The notes below the pieces were generated by a model. It was not told the origin of the DNA. It searched no databases and worked only from the letters and a program-made list of their open reading frames with translations. This document shows positions 42,762 through 51,756 of a stretch of 64,000 nt of DNA, one piece after another (position 1 is the stretch's first letter; every line of letters starts with the position of its first letter). The stretch is from positions 124,001 through 188,000 of the forward strand of contig CAKZYA010000006.1 of the NCBI GenBank assembly GCA_937883755.1. Reading direction: 5' to 3'. This stretch comes from an uncultured Flammeovirgaceae bacterium (GTDB taxonomy: Bacteria > Bacteroidota > Bacteroidia > Cytophagales > Cyclobacteriaceae). The position numbers and the translations under genes were made by a program.

Positions 42762-45700
42762 ATGAGAAAACTTCTTCTACTTCCTTTACTAACCGCACTC
42801 GTTGGTATTGTATTTCCGCTGAGCCTCGCTGCTCAGGAGCTAAATTCTGAGCATATGGATCAGCTCGAGTTCCGTCATATCGGACCGATAGGTAACCGAG
42901 TGATTTCAGTAGCTGGCATCCCTGAAAATCCACTAGTTTATTATGTGGGGGCTGCTTCCGGCGGTATATGGAAAACCACCGACGGGGGATTACACTGGAA
43001 CCCAATTTTTGATGACCAGCCGGTGCACTCTATTGGGGCGATGGCCCTGGCAGACTCTGATCCTGAAGTGGTCTATGCTGGTACGGGTGAATCCTTCATC
43101 CGATCTAATGTATCTATCGGGAATGGTATGTGGAAAACTACCGACGGGGGCGATCACTGGGAGCATATTGGTCTGGAAGAAACTGGACGAATTAGCCGAG
43201 TGATAGTACACCCTACTAATCCGGATATTGTCTACGCGGCGGCTTTAGGGCACTCTTACACCCCTCAGCCAGAACGGGGTATTTTCAAAAGTACTGACGG
43301 GGGAACTACCTGGAGTCATGTACTACACGTGAGTGATAGTGTGGGGGCTTCTGATCTGGTCATGGATCCGCACAATTCTCGCATTCTCTATGCTGGGATG
43401 TGGCAACTGTCAATCCGACCCTGGACTCGTACTAGTGGTGGACCAGACGGAGGTATCTACCGTTCATTGGATGCTGGAGAAACCTGGGAAAAGCTCGAGG
43501 GAAACGGACTTCCTGAGGGCGACGTGGGTAAAATAGCGCTTAGCATGACCGCGGCTCAGCCGGGACGACTGTACGCTCTGATCGAGACTGGAGACGGAGT
43601 ACCGCTCAACGGTGAATCTACCAACACTGGTGAATTGTGGCGCTCCGAGAACCGCGGTGACTCGTTTGCTTTAATTAACTCTAACCGCAATCTGGGCGGA
43701 AGAGGTGCTTACTACACCCGTTTAAAAGCATCGCCAGATAACCCCAATGAAGTTTATTTCATGTCGAATAACTTCTACTATAGTATTGACGGTGGAGCAA
43801 ATGCAACGGCTATGGAACGGCCGGATGCCCCCAACTGGGATCATCATGAAATGTGGATTGACCCCACTAACGGTAATCGGCAGATTGTAGCAGCTGACGG
43901 AGGGCTGGCCATTAGCCAGAATCGGGGAAAATCTTGGTTTCGGGCGCAAGTACCCGTCGCTCAGCTCTACCATGTCACTACCGACAATGCCATCCCCTAC
44001 AATGTGCTTACCAATCGGCAGGATGGCCCCTCTATGAAAGGGCCCAGCCGAACCCGAACGGGAGGCTTCCGGGGCGGATTTATTCCGACTGGTCTATGGC
44101 ATACCGTCGGCGGTGGAGAGAGTGGCTTCGCTACTGCCGATCCTACGAATCCTGATATTGTATGGTCAAGTGCTTCGGGTTCTGGTGCTTTAGGCGGAGT
44201 GGTGGTTCGCTACAACGAGGAAAGTAAGCAGTTTCGCCAGGTGGAGGTTTGGCCAGATAATCCGGCCGGTAGTCCCGCCAACGAGGTGAAGTATCGCTTT
44301 CAGTGGACGTTCCCTCTGCACATATCTTCCCACGATCCTGATAAAGTTTATGTAACCAGTCAGCACGTACACCGCACCCAGAATGGTGGACAATCTTGGG
44401 AGATTCTAAGCCCAGACCTTACCCTAAATGATCCTACCAAACAGCAATTCTCAGGAGGACTAACGGGTGATAATATTGGAGTGGAATACGCTAACGTAAT
44501 CTACGCCTTTGATGAATCACCATTGAAAGAGGGCTTATTTTGGGCAGGCACCAACGATGGACTGGTACATATCAGTCAGGATGAGGGGCAAAACTGGGAA
44601 AACCTCACCGAGAACGTTCCGGATATGCCCGAGTATGGTGCCGTGCGTAATATTGAAGCTTCAGCCCATGAGGAGGGAACCGCTTATATGACAGTGGATG
44701 CCCACGAAATGGGTAATTTTGAACCCTACGTGTATCGTACCAGCGACTACGGTCAGAGTTGGCAAAAAATCACGAATGGTATCTCCGATTCTAAACTTAG
44801 TTATTGCCGAATGATCAAAGAGGATCCCATCCGCTCCGGTATGCTCTATCTAGGGACTGAAAACGCTTTGTACCTATCGTACGACAATGGTGATACCTGG
44901 CAATCGCTAATGACCAACCTTCCGGCTAGCCCAATGTACTGGATGGACATTCCTGAACATTTTAATGATCTGGTGGTGGGCACCTACGGGCGGGGTATTT
45001 GGATATTGGATGACCTGACTCCCCTACAACAGTATACTGAGGCGGTAGCCACGTCGGATATGCATCTCTTTGCCCCTAAAGACGCCTATCGTTTTCATCC
45101 AGTGTCAAATACTATGCAGTTTTACCCCAGTGCCTCGGCTGGTACGGACCCGCCCTTCGGAGCTTCTCTGCACTACTGGTTGTCAGAAGACAAAGCAGAA
45201 AGTATGAAAGACAGCATCTCGCTGGTCTTCACTACGGAAGCCGGAGATACGGTACGAACGATGCAACACGAAGGCACAGCTGGCTTCAACCGTGTTTGGT
45301 GGGATTTCTACGATGATCCTACTACCGAATTGGTCATGCGTACTAAGCCTCGCTACGCGGAATGGTTCCCTATGGAGGAAGATCGAACCCGAGAGGCACC
45401 GTTTTCTCCTATGTCACATATGGTACCTCCTGGAACCTATCAGGTACATCTGGTCATTGGGGATGAGGTGCAAACGCAGACGCTTAAGGTACTGAAAGAC
45501 CCGAACTCAGAAGGTACGGAAGAAGATATTCAACAGCAAATGGAACTGTTAGCAAAGATCAAAGTTGATTTTGAGAATATCTCGGTGACAGTAAATGAGA
45601 TTGAGCAGATTCGCCGTCAGCTGCTTGATATGAAACCTATGCTAACGGGATCAGCTAGCGAAGTGAAGGAAATGTTCACTACAGTAGACAGTACGATTCT

Positions 45701-45977
45701 GGAACTAGAAAACGAGATCATTCAGCTCAAGACTACCGGATTTGGGCAAGATGGTGTTCGCTTTCCCGGCAAACTAATGAAGAAACTATCTTATCTATCT
45801 TCCGCTGTAGCAACTGGCGATTTTAGCCCGCCAAATCAACATCAGGAAGTGTACGAGGAGCTGCACGCTCGTTGGGAAGATGTAGAAGGAAGATGGAATA
45901 CTTATAAGGAAGGCTCTCTCAATGAACTAATTACCAAATTACAGGAGAACCAGATCGGCCCATTGGTCAGTCAGTAA
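42762..45977 (+). CDS. Secreted VPS10/sortilin-type beta-propeller protein
   Basis: 1071 residues with a signal peptide (LLLPLLTALVGIVFPLSLAAQ). The body has repeated BNR/Asp-box blades: GGIWKTTDGGLHWNPIFDD, GNGMWKTTDGGDHWEHIG, GIFKSTDGGTTWSHVL, GIYRSLDAGETWEKLEG, YRTSDYGQSWQKITNG. A C-terminal ~250 residues (from about 790) hold a beta-sandwich-like and helical part (QQQMELLAKIKVDFENISVT). The family is common in marine Bacteroidota and annotated as VPS10 domain or glycosyl hydrolase; a true glycosidase activity is not established. It interrupts the his operon on the opposite strand. Confidence 0.88.
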   Translation: MRKLLLLPLLTALVGIVFPLSLAAQELNSEHMDQLEFRHIGPIGNRVISVAGIPENPLVYYVGAASGGIWKTTDGGLHWNPIFDDQPVHSIGAMALADSDPEVVYAGTGESFIRSNVSIGNGMWKTTDGGDHWEHIGLEETGRISRVIVHPTNPDIVYAAALGHSYTPQPERGIFKSTDGGTTWSHVLHVSDSVGASDLVMDPHNSRILYAGMWQLSIRPWTRTSGGPDGGIYRSLDAGETWEKLEGNGLPEGDVGKIALSMTAAQPGRLYALIETGDGVPLNGESTNTGELWRSENRGDSFALINSNRNLGGRGAYYTRLKASPDNPNEVYFMSNNFYYSIDGGANATAMERPDAPNWDHHEMWIDPTNGNRQIVAADGGLAISQNRGKSWFRAQVPVAQLYHVTTDNAIPYNVLTNRQDGPSMKGPSRTRTGGFRGGFIPTGLWHTVGGGESGFATADPTNPDIVWSSASGSGALGGVVVRYNEESKQFRQVEVWPDNPAGSPANEVKYRFQWTFPLHISSHDPDKVYVTSQHVHRTQNGGQSWEILSPDLTLNDPTKQQFSGGLTGDNIGVEYANVIYAFDESPLKEGLFWAGTNDGLVHISQDEGQNWENLTENVPDMPEYGAVRNIEASAHEEGTAYMTVDAHEMGNFEPYVYRTSDYGQSWQKITNGISDSKLSYCRMIKEDPIRSGMLYLGTENALYLSYDNGDTWQSLMTNLPASPMYWMDIPEHFNDLVVGTYGRGIWILDDLTPLQQYTEAVATSDMHLFAPKDAYRFHPVSNTMQFYPSASAGTDPPFGASLHYWLSEDKAESMKDSISLVFTTEAGDTVRTMQHEGTAGFNRVWWDFYDDPTTELVMRTKPRYAEWFPMEEDRTREAPFSPMSHMVPPGTYQVHLVIGDEVQTQTLKVLKDPNSEGTEEDIQQQMELLAKIKVDFENISVTVNEIEQIRRQLLDMKPMLTGSASEVKEMFTTVDSTILELENEIIQLKTTGFGQDGVRFPGKLMKKLSYLSSAVATGDFSPPNQHQEVYEELHARWEDVEGRWNTYKEGSLNELITKLQENQIGPLVSQ

Positions 45978-45996
45978 AAATAGCATGCTGCAATTG

Positions 45997-46030
45997 AAGG
46001 TGCTTTGCTGTAAAGTAGCAAAGTACCTTT
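45997..46030. terminator. Two-way hairpin between VPS10-type gene and hisF
   Basis: AAGGTGCTTTGCT (45997-46009) pairs with AGCAAAGTACCTT (46017-46029) over 13 positions with one wobble and a 7-base loop. It lies between convergent genes and touches the hisF stop codon. The T-run is short on the plus strand. Confidence 0.75.
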
Positions 46031-46787
46031 AATTCAATCGCATCGGAATATCTCTGTCTTGCAAGTATTGTTTCAGTTCGGGAATAGGAATCTCGCGGAA
46101 GTGAAAGATACTGGCGGCTAAGGCAGCGTCGGCATTTCCTTCAGTAAACGTATCGTAGAAATGCTCTTTTGCTCCCGCCCCACCCGAAGCAATAATTGGA
46201 ATAGATAGTTCCTCGGACATTTGGGCGACTAACTCGTTGGCAAATCCTTTCTTGGTGCCATCGTGATCCATTGAGGTGAGCAAAATCTCGCCCGCACCGC
46301 GTTCTTGCACTTCTCTGGCCCAAGAAAAGGTTTCTAACTCAGTAGGGGTTCGACCACCGTGGGTGTGCACGATGTGGTTACCATCTACGTAGCGCGTATC
46401 AATAGCGACTACGATACACTGATTGCCATAATTAGCGGAAAGCTCATTAATAAGTTCTGGTCGCCGTACCGCTGCTGAATTAATAGAAACTTTATCAGCT
46501 CCAGCGTAAAGCAGAGCTTCTACATCTTCTTTAGTACTAATGCCGCCTCCTACAGTGAAGGGGATATTCACTTGTTGGGCTACGTGCGTAACTAGCTCGA
46601 TCAGCGTTTTTCGTTTCTCAACGGTAGCCGTAATATCCAAGAATACCAACTCATCAGCCCCTTCGTCGGCGTAAATCTTCGCCAGTTCTACTGGGTCACC
46701 TGCATCGCGCAGTTGCACAAAATTGATTCCCTTCACGGTACGTCCGTCTTTTACATCGAGGCAGGGTATAATTCTTTTGGTTAACAT
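46029..46787 (-). CDS. hisF: Imidazole glycerol phosphate synthase cyclase subunit
   Basis: 252 residues, a complete (beta/alpha)8 barrel. The first catalytic Asp is in [15 protein letters not shown] (Asp11) and the second in [13 protein letters not shown] (about 130). Phosphate-binding motifs [16 protein letters not shown] and [13 protein letters not shown] are intact. With HisH it makes imidazole glycerol phosphate and AICAR. It is in line with hisA and hisH upstream, but the gene for the 136-residue unknown protein lies between it and hisA. Confidence 0.97.
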   Translation of the reverse strand: MLTKRIIPCLDVKDGRTVKGINFVQLRDAGDPVELAKIYADEGADELVFLDITATVEKRKTLIELVTHVAQQVNIPFTVGGGISTKEDVEALLYAGADKVSINSAAVRRPELINELSANYGNQCIVVAIDTRYVDGNHIVHTHGGRTPTELETFSWAREVQERGAGEILLTSMDHDGTKKGFANELVAQMSEELSIPIIASGGAGAKEHFYDTFTEGNADAALAASIFHFREIPIPELKQYLQDRDIPMRLN

Positions 46788-46835
46788 TCTTCTATTGTGT
46801 TAGCGTGTTATGGTTCTTGGGGCTTAAGTTAGTAT

Positions 46836-47246
46836 TTATCCATTTTTGCTACCTGGCGGATATAAAGATAGCTCTAATCCAAAATTAAATTCTGCCAACA
46901 CCCTCATAATAGTAGGTGGTAAGTAATCAGATTGGCAATAATATTCTTCACCAATTCTTAGCTGGTATGGTAAATCAAAATACCACTCTGAAATAGTATA
47001 GCTCGCCTTTAGTAAAGCTAACTCGTCATAGTAGTTTTTTATAAATAACTCTATATCTTCTAACTGTCCACTAAAGTCCTCCCATGGTTTTTTACTCACG
47101 TCGCACGAAAAACCAAAATTACTGAAAACTCCTTTTACAGGCTTTTTACCTTCTCCTTTTTCATGCGATCTGTAAACTGGTAAATCTGTATGCTCAATAA
47201 AACTTTTAAATGATGATGTTGAACTAAATACATGCAGTACACACAT
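46836..47246 (-). CDS. Unknown small protein inserted between hisA and hisF (DUF4279-like?)
   Basis: 136 residues from an ATG at 47246, which has a purine-rich stretch before it; a GTG at 47285 would add 13 residues. No signal peptide. It is more A/T-rich than the his genes. The pattern of a short strand-rich front, an acidic helical middle (DIELFIKNYYDELALLKAS), and an ending with LELSLYPPG is reminiscent of DUF4279-type proteins, some of which act as immunity-like factors; that is a weak match. No link to histidine synthesis is visible. Confidence 0.6.
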   Translation of the reverse strand: MCVLHVFSSTSSFKSFIEHTDLPVYRSHEKGEGKKPVKGVFSNFGFSCDVSKKPWEDFSGQLEDIELFIKNYYDELALLKASYTISEWYFDLPYQLRIGEEYYCQSDYLPPTIMRVLAEFNFGLELSLYPPGSKNG

Positions 47247-47291
47247 TTCTCTTTTTGACAGTTTTAACACTTGAAACCATAACACTTCTTG

Positions 47292-48008
47292 TTATAAAAA
47301 CCCTTCCAATTCAACCAACTTAATCCGTCCTTCTAACAGAGCCTTACCAATAATTACTCCGTACAAACCAGCCTCTTTTAACTGATGTAAATCATCTACG
47401 ATGGTTACTCCACCACTGGCAATTAGCTTAATTTCGGGTAATTCCTGTAAAATATCTTGATATAGCTTGAGCGATGGCCCTTGCAGTAATCCATCTTTAG
47501 CTACATCAGTGCAAATCACATACTCAATACCTTTAGTTTGGTAATGTTTGATGAAATCTAGCACATCCCATTCGGTTTTCTCCTGCCAGCCGTGTACCGC
47601 AATTTTTCGATCTTTGGCATCGGCACCTAAAATGATTTTATCGCTTCCGTACTGCTGAATCCAGCTTAGAAATGTATCGGGTTGGCGAACGGCAATACTA
47701 CCTCCGGTCACCTGTTGTGCTCCTGCATTAAATACTCGTTGTAAATCTTCGTCAGACTGTACTCCACCTCCAAAATCAATCTGAAGCTCAGTTTGTGTGG
47801 CAATGGTTGCCAAGACATTTAAGTTGACGACTTTTTTCTGCTTAGCTCCGTCTAAGTCCACCAAATGCAGCCGACGAATGCCATGATCTTCTAGCTGCTT
47901 CGCGACTTCTAGCGGAGACTGATTATATTCATTTTTCTGATCATAATCACCCTGCGTAAGTCGCACGCACTTACCTCCAATAATATCAATAGCCGGAATA
48001 ATTTCCAT
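47292..48008 (-). CDS. hisA: 1-(5-phosphoribosyl)-5-[(phosphoribosylamino)methylideneamino]imidazole-4-carboxamide isomerase
   Basis: 238 residues from the ATG at 48008; the longer frame to 48026 uses a TTG. It is a (beta/alpha)8 barrel with the catalytic Asp in IIPAIDIIGGKCVRLTQGD (Asp8) and the second in YVICTDVAKDGLLQGP (about 128). Phosphate-binding motifs IDFGGGVQ, VTGGSIAV and LIASGGVT are present. It isomerises ProFAR to PRFAR. In the usual Bacteroidota operon it directly follows hisH and precedes hisF; here extra genes are inserted on both sides. Confidence 0.97.
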   Translation of the reverse strand: MEIIPAIDIIGGKCVRLTQGDYDQKNEYNQSPLEVAKQLEDHGIRRLHLVDLDGAKQKKVVNLNVLATIATQTELQIDFGGGVQSDEDLQRVFNAGAQQVTGGSIAVRQPDTFLSWIQQYGSDKIILGADAKDRKIAVHGWQEKTEWDVLDFIKHYQTKGIEYVICTDVAKDGLLQGPSLKLYQDILQELPEIKLIASGGVTIVDDLHQLKEAGLYGVIIGKALLEGRIKLVELEGFL

Positions 48009-48127
48009 GCAGCAAAGATAGGACAAATGGTTGATTCAGCACGAAAATTGGTCGAATCGATTATACCTGTTAAACACCTTAGCTGACATTAGCATAATCA
48101 CTATACATCAAAGTAATAGTAGTGAGG

Positions 48128-49084
48128 TTAGCCCCAAACTGGTTCGAGTCGGCTTTTAGTTTTATGTTCTTTACGAGTAATTATCTCTTCTAAGGCATTC
48201 TCAATATTTGAGAAGGTAAAACTAAATCCTTGATCCAATAACCTAGCAGGAATTACCCTACGGCTTTTTAGAATAAGTTCTGTTTCGGTACGAATCAGCA
48301 CGGCCCCTACTTTTAAAACCCATGTTGGTAAGGGCAGCCCAAAAGGAATACCGTATGTCATTCTCAGTGTTCTCATAAACTGCTGATTGGGAACCGGGTT
48401 CGGAGCTACTGCATTAAAGACTCCTAATGTATCTTCTTGATTAATTAGAAAGTCCACAATTCGTACAAAGTCTAACTCATGCAGCCAGCTAAAGTATTGG
48501 TCTCCTTTTCCTTGCTTTCCGCCTAACCCAACTTTGGCCAGATTCAATAATGGTTGAAGAGCTCCACTATCTTTACCCAATACGATGCCAGTACGCAAAA
48601 TTATTTTACGAGTGACGGGAGTCTCTATCTCTGAAAATACTCGCTCCCATTTACGGCATACATCTACAGAAAAGCCTGTTCCATACTCCCCACTAATCTC
48701 ATCCATAGGACACTCCAAAGCATGTCGATAGATCGTCGCGGAGGCTGCATTGATCCAGACTTTAGGTGGATTTTTACTTTGTTGAACGGCTTTACCTAAT
48801 ACACGGGTACTATCTAAACGGGAAGCGTAAATTAGCTGTTGATTTTTCTTTGTATAACGGCAATCTACTGATTTGCCTGAAAGATTAATCAGAACGTCAG
48901 CATCCTCTATGGTTCTTACCCAATCACCAAGATGCTTTCCATCCCAATAGATGTAGTACACGCCATCTCTATCTTCTTGATATTGCCGACTAAGAATATA
49001 AATCTTCCATTCTCTCTTGCGATAATATTGAGTCAGGCAATAACCTAAGAATCCACTTCCTCCTGCAATTACAATCTTCTTCAT
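48128..49084 (-). CDS. TIGR01777-type NAD-dependent epimerase/dehydratase (SDR)
   Basis: 318 residues. The Rossmann motif is at the start (IVIAGGSGFLGYCLTQYY). Then follow VLINLSGKSVDCRY, RVLGKAVQQ and the extended-SDR region WINAASATIYRHA, with the DUF1731-like C-terminal domain (PIPTWVLKVGAVLI-like stretch, RVIPARLLDQGFSFTF). The family includes YfcH and SDR39U1; the substrate is unknown. It follows the GbsR-type regulator by 51 bp. A palindrome at 49101-49120, 17 bp before its start codon, matches the one before the regulator. Confidence 0.9.
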   Translation of the reverse strand: MKKIVIAGGSGFLGYCLTQYYRKREWKIYILSRQYQEDRDGVYYIYWDGKHLGDWVRTIEDADVLINLSGKSVDCRYTKKNQQLIYASRLDSTRVLGKAVQQSKNPPKVWINAASATIYRHALECPMDEISGEYGTGFSVDVCRKWERVFSEIETPVTRKIILRTGIVLGKDSGALQPLLNLAKVGLGGKQGKGDQYFSWLHELDFVRIVDFLINQEDTLGVFNAVAPNPVPNQQFMRTLRMTYGIPFGLPLPTWVLKVGAVLIRTETELILKSRRVIPARLLDQGFSFTFSNIENALEEIITRKEHKTKSRLEPVWG

Positions 49085-49100
49085 AATATGAATTTTTAAA

Positions 49101-49120
49101 TTTTCAGAAATTATTGAAAT
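49101..49120. promoter_or_regulatory. Predicted operator before SDR epimerase gene
   Basis: TTTTCAGAAATTATTGAAAT matches 17 of 20 positions of the palindrome at 49651-49670. The inner arms TTTCA and TGAAA are symmetric. It lies between the regulator and the epimerase gene, close to the start of the latter. Confidence 0.6.
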
Positions 49121-49135
49121 ATAATTTGAAAAAAT

Positions 49136-49624
49136 TTATCTCAGCAAACTAGTGAACCAGGAATACTTTGCTTTTGAGAAAAAGGTAAGCAACCTATCAG
49201 CTTTCTTAGCAAACGTTTCAATCTGCTGAGTCATAGTTTTAAGTTCGGCTACCTGCTTTCCTTCACCCTCAATGTTTTGTAAATTCTCAAGTGTAACTAT
49301 GAGAGGGTCTAGCTCTCGCTTCTTTCGCTCTTGAGCGATACGGCGAGCCAGTTCCCAAATGTCTTTCGTAGCCACGAAATATTCTTTACGATCACCCAGT
49401 TTATTTTCCTTTTTTACAACTCCCCAATCAATTAATGCCCGAGTGTTCATACTGGTATTGCCCCGAGAAATCTTCAACTCTTCCATCATATCTTCTGTAG
49501 TTAATGCTTCGGGTGAGATGAGTAAAAGGGCGTGGATTTGAGCCATTGTCCGATTTATGCCCCAGTTAGAACCCAAGTTACCCCAAGCACTAATAAACTG
49601 TTCTTTAGCCTCTTCAAACTTCAT
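49136..49624 (-). CDS. GbsR/MarR-type transcriptional regulator
   Basis: 162 residues. It starts FEEAKEQFISAWGNLGSNWG, typical of the GbsR group, followed by the winged helix (ALTTEDMMEELKISRGNTSMNTRALIDWG, about 35-65) and the wing (VVKKENKLGDRKEYFV). The C-terminal helices (LDPLIVTLENLQNIEGE) would dimerise. It lies between hisH and the SDR epimerase gene. Matching palindromes precede this gene and the epimerase gene, so it probably represses itself and its neighbour. Confidence 0.9.
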   Translation of the reverse strand: MKFEEAKEQFISAWGNLGSNWGINRTMAQIHALLLISPEALTTEDMMEELKISRGNTSMNTRALIDWGVVKKENKLGDRKEYFVATKDIWELARRIAQERKKRELDPLIVTLENLQNIEGEGKQVAELKTMTQQIETFAKKADRLLTFFSKAKYSWFTSLLR

Positions 49625-49650
49625 AATCCAAATATACTAAAGTTTTTGAA

Positions 49651-49670
49651 TTTTCAAAAAATATTGAAAA
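49651..49670. promoter_or_regulatory. Predicted operator before GbsR/MarR gene
   Basis: TTTTCAAAAAATATTGAAAA contains perfect 7-bp arms, TTTTCAA and TTGAAAA, with a 6-base spacer. It lies 27 bp before the regulator's start codon. A near copy (17 of 20) precedes the epimerase gene. Confidence 0.65.
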
Positions 49671-49711
49671 TAAGAATGCGACATATACATTTTCAGCCAG
49701 TTAAGATTCAT

Positions 49712-50293
49712 CTACAGAGCCAAGAAATTTCTTAGAATAAACTCCCCATCTTTACCACTTTTCTCTAAGTGGGGTTGAATGGCATAGAAGTTATCTTTCT
49801 CCAGCGCTACGCTATAAGGGAGAATGTATTTGTTTGTAGCTGTAGTGAAGTCGCTTAGCTCCGTGTAGTAGCTGTGTACATAGTACAAATAAGCGTCAGG
49901 GCGAAGACCTTGGCATAATGCACCTCCGGTTATTTGCACATCGTTCCAGCCCATATGCGGTACTTTTTGACCAGCCGGGAAGCGTTTTACGTCCACATCA
50001 AAAATACCCAGACAATCCGCGTCACCTTCTTCCGAATGGCGACACATCAGTTGCAAACCTACACAAATACCCAGCACTGGTTGGGTTAAATTTTTAATCA
50101 CCTCATCTAGTCCTTTCTCTCGTAGATAGCGCATCGCCGAACTAGCTTCTCCCTGACCGGGAAAAATTACTTTATCCGCACGCCGAATTTCTTCGGGCAC
50201 ATCGGTTAATAATGGCTCAATGCCCAATCGCTGAAGGGCGTATATCACCGAATAAATATTTCCAGCATTGTATTTAATAACCGCAACACTCAT
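49712..50293 (-). CDS. hisH: Imidazole glycerol phosphate synthase glutaminase subunit
   Basis: 193 residues, class I glutamine amidotransferase. The nucleophile Cys is in LGICVGLQLM (Cys77), with VIFPGQGEASSAMRYL and HMGWNDVQI also typical. The catalytic His and Glu lie in AIQPHLEKSG (His175, Glu177). The usual text in this family is QFHPEKSG, so two flanking residues (F to P and P to L) differ although the triad is intact. It provides ammonia to HisF. It is first of the his genes seen here. Upstream his genes must lie elsewhere, because the next gene is divergent. Confidence 0.95.
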   Translation of the reverse strand: MSVAVIKYNAGNIYSVIYALQRLGIEPLLTDVPEEIRRADKVIFPGQGEASSAMRYLREKGLDEVIKNLTQPVLGICVGLQLMCRHSEEGDADCLGIFDVDVKRFPAGQKVPHMGWNDVQITGGALCQGLRPDAYLYYVHSYYTELSDFTTATNKYILPYSVALEKDNFYAIQPHLEKSGKDGEFILRNFLAL

Positions 50294-50418
50294 AGTCTTA
50301 TGAAATCAAACCGCAAAGTAGAAAAGATTTGCGGATAATGAGAAAGAAAAAAGTTTTTTGCTTACTCCGCCGTTTAGGTATTATCTTGATGGGATAACAA
50401 CCTACTGCTATTCTGAAC

Positions 50419-51744
50419 ATGAATACTTCTCTTGCTTTCTCTTATAAGCTAATCCTGTTAACGCTACTTATTCTTTTCTCATTCACTGGTTACAGCCAGA
50501 AACCGAATGTTATTCTAATTATGGCGGATGACATGGGTTACGAGTGCTTAGGAACCTACGGTAGCACTTCTTATCAAACGCCAGTGCTGGACTCGCTGGC
50601 GGCGAACGGCATACAGTTTGCACATTGTATTTCTCAGCCACTGTGCACCCCTTCGCGAGTGAAGATGATGACGGGCTTGTACAATTATCGTAACTATGAG
50701 TACTTCGGCTACCTCAACGAGAATCAGTATACGTTTGGTAATCTGATGCGCGAGGCGGGCTACCAAACCTGCATCGCCGGAAAGTGGCAACTCAACGGTT
50801 TAGCCTATAAGAATGAAATTCCTAGTTGGAATGATGCCAGCCGTCCGCAGCAGTTTGGTTTTGATGAATACTGTTTATGGCAACTGACCAAAGCCCGCTC
50901 GGAAGGTGAACGCTTTGCTAATCCTCTCATTGAGCAAAATGGAAAGGTGCTAGAGCGAAACGAGGACGATTACGGCCCGGATATCTTCGCCGACTATATT
51001 CTGGATTTCATTAAGCGTAAGAAGGAACAGCCCTTTTTTGTGTACTACCCGATGGTGCTGGTACACGATCCATTCGTACCCACACCTGACTCTGAAGAAT
51101 GGGCGGATAAAGACCGGCGATACGAAAATGACACAGCCTATTTTAAAGATATGGTGGCCTACGCAGATAAGATCGTAGGCAGAATTGCTAATAAACTTCA
51201 GGAATTGGGTTTGGATGAAAATACGCTCTTGATATTTACTGGCGATAACGGTACTCATCCGTCTATCACTTCTCATACGAAGCAAGGAGCTATCCAGGGA
51301 GCCAAAGGAAATACCATTGATGCCGGAACCCACGTTCCACTGATTGCCTACTGGCCTATGATGATTGAAAAAGGGAAGCACTATTCCAGTCTAGTTGAGT
51401 TCAGCGACTTCTTCCCCACGTTCGCCGATTTAGTGGGCAAAACAGTTAAATCGGACGGAAAAAGTCTATATCCTTTATTGACTGATGATAACTACCAGTC
51501 CCGAGAGACAGCATTTGTACACTACGACCCTCGGTGGGGCAAGAATGTAAATCGGTACCGTAACCAGTTTGTGCAAACCATAGATTACAAACTTTACCAA
51601 GATGGAAGTTTTTTCAATATTTCCGATGATCCTCGTGAGCAAAACCCACTCAATGAAGATTCGCTTACTGGAACTGAGAAAGAGATTCACTCTCGTTTAG
51701 CGCGAGAAATGAGATGGCATCCGGAGTGGAAACCTATGGAGTAA
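50419..51744 (+). CDS. Secreted sulfatase (arylsulfatase family)
   Basis: 441 residues with a signal peptide (LILLTLLILFSFTGYSQ). The metal-binding start KPNVILIMADDMGYE and the formylglycine motif CTPSRVKMMTG (Cys76) place it in the type I sulfatases. TLLIFTGDNGTH and the GTHVPLIAYWP loop supply further active-site residues. It needs Cys-to-formylglycine conversion by an enzyme encoded elsewhere. The substrate, probably a sulfated algal or animal glycan, is unknown. It stands alone, divergent from hisH. Confidence 0.92.
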   Translation: MNTSLAFSYKLILLTLLILFSFTGYSQKPNVILIMADDMGYECLGTYGSTSYQTPVLDSLAANGIQFAHCISQPLCTPSRVKMMTGLYNYRNYEYFGYLNENQYTFGNLMREAGYQTCIAGKWQLNGLAYKNEIPSWNDASRPQQFGFDEYCLWQLTKARSEGERFANPLIEQNGKVLERNEDDYGPDIFADYILDFIKRKKEQPFFVYYPMVLVHDPFVPTPDSEEWADKDRRYENDTAYFKDMVAYADKIVGRIANKLQELGLDENTLLIFTGDNGTHPSITSHTKQGAIQGAKGNTIDAGTHVPLIAYWPMMIEKGKHYSSLVEFSDFFPTFADLVGKTVKSDGKSLYPLLTDDNYQSRETAFVHYDPRWGKNVNRYRNQFVQTIDYKLYQDGSFFNISDDPREQNPLNEDSLTGTEKEIHSRLAREMRWHPEWKPME

Positions 51745-51756
51745 TGGCAGTAGGCC

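Noticed and set aside
43008-43031. TGATGACC followed by TCTAT inside the VPS10-type gene
   Set aside because: The gap is 11 bases rather than 14 and it lies within a coding region in phase with the protein, so it is not counted as a promoter of the five-site set.
50950-51381. 143-residue minus-strand frame inside the sulfatase gene
   Set aside because: It is antisense to the clear sulfatase reading frame and shows no domain.
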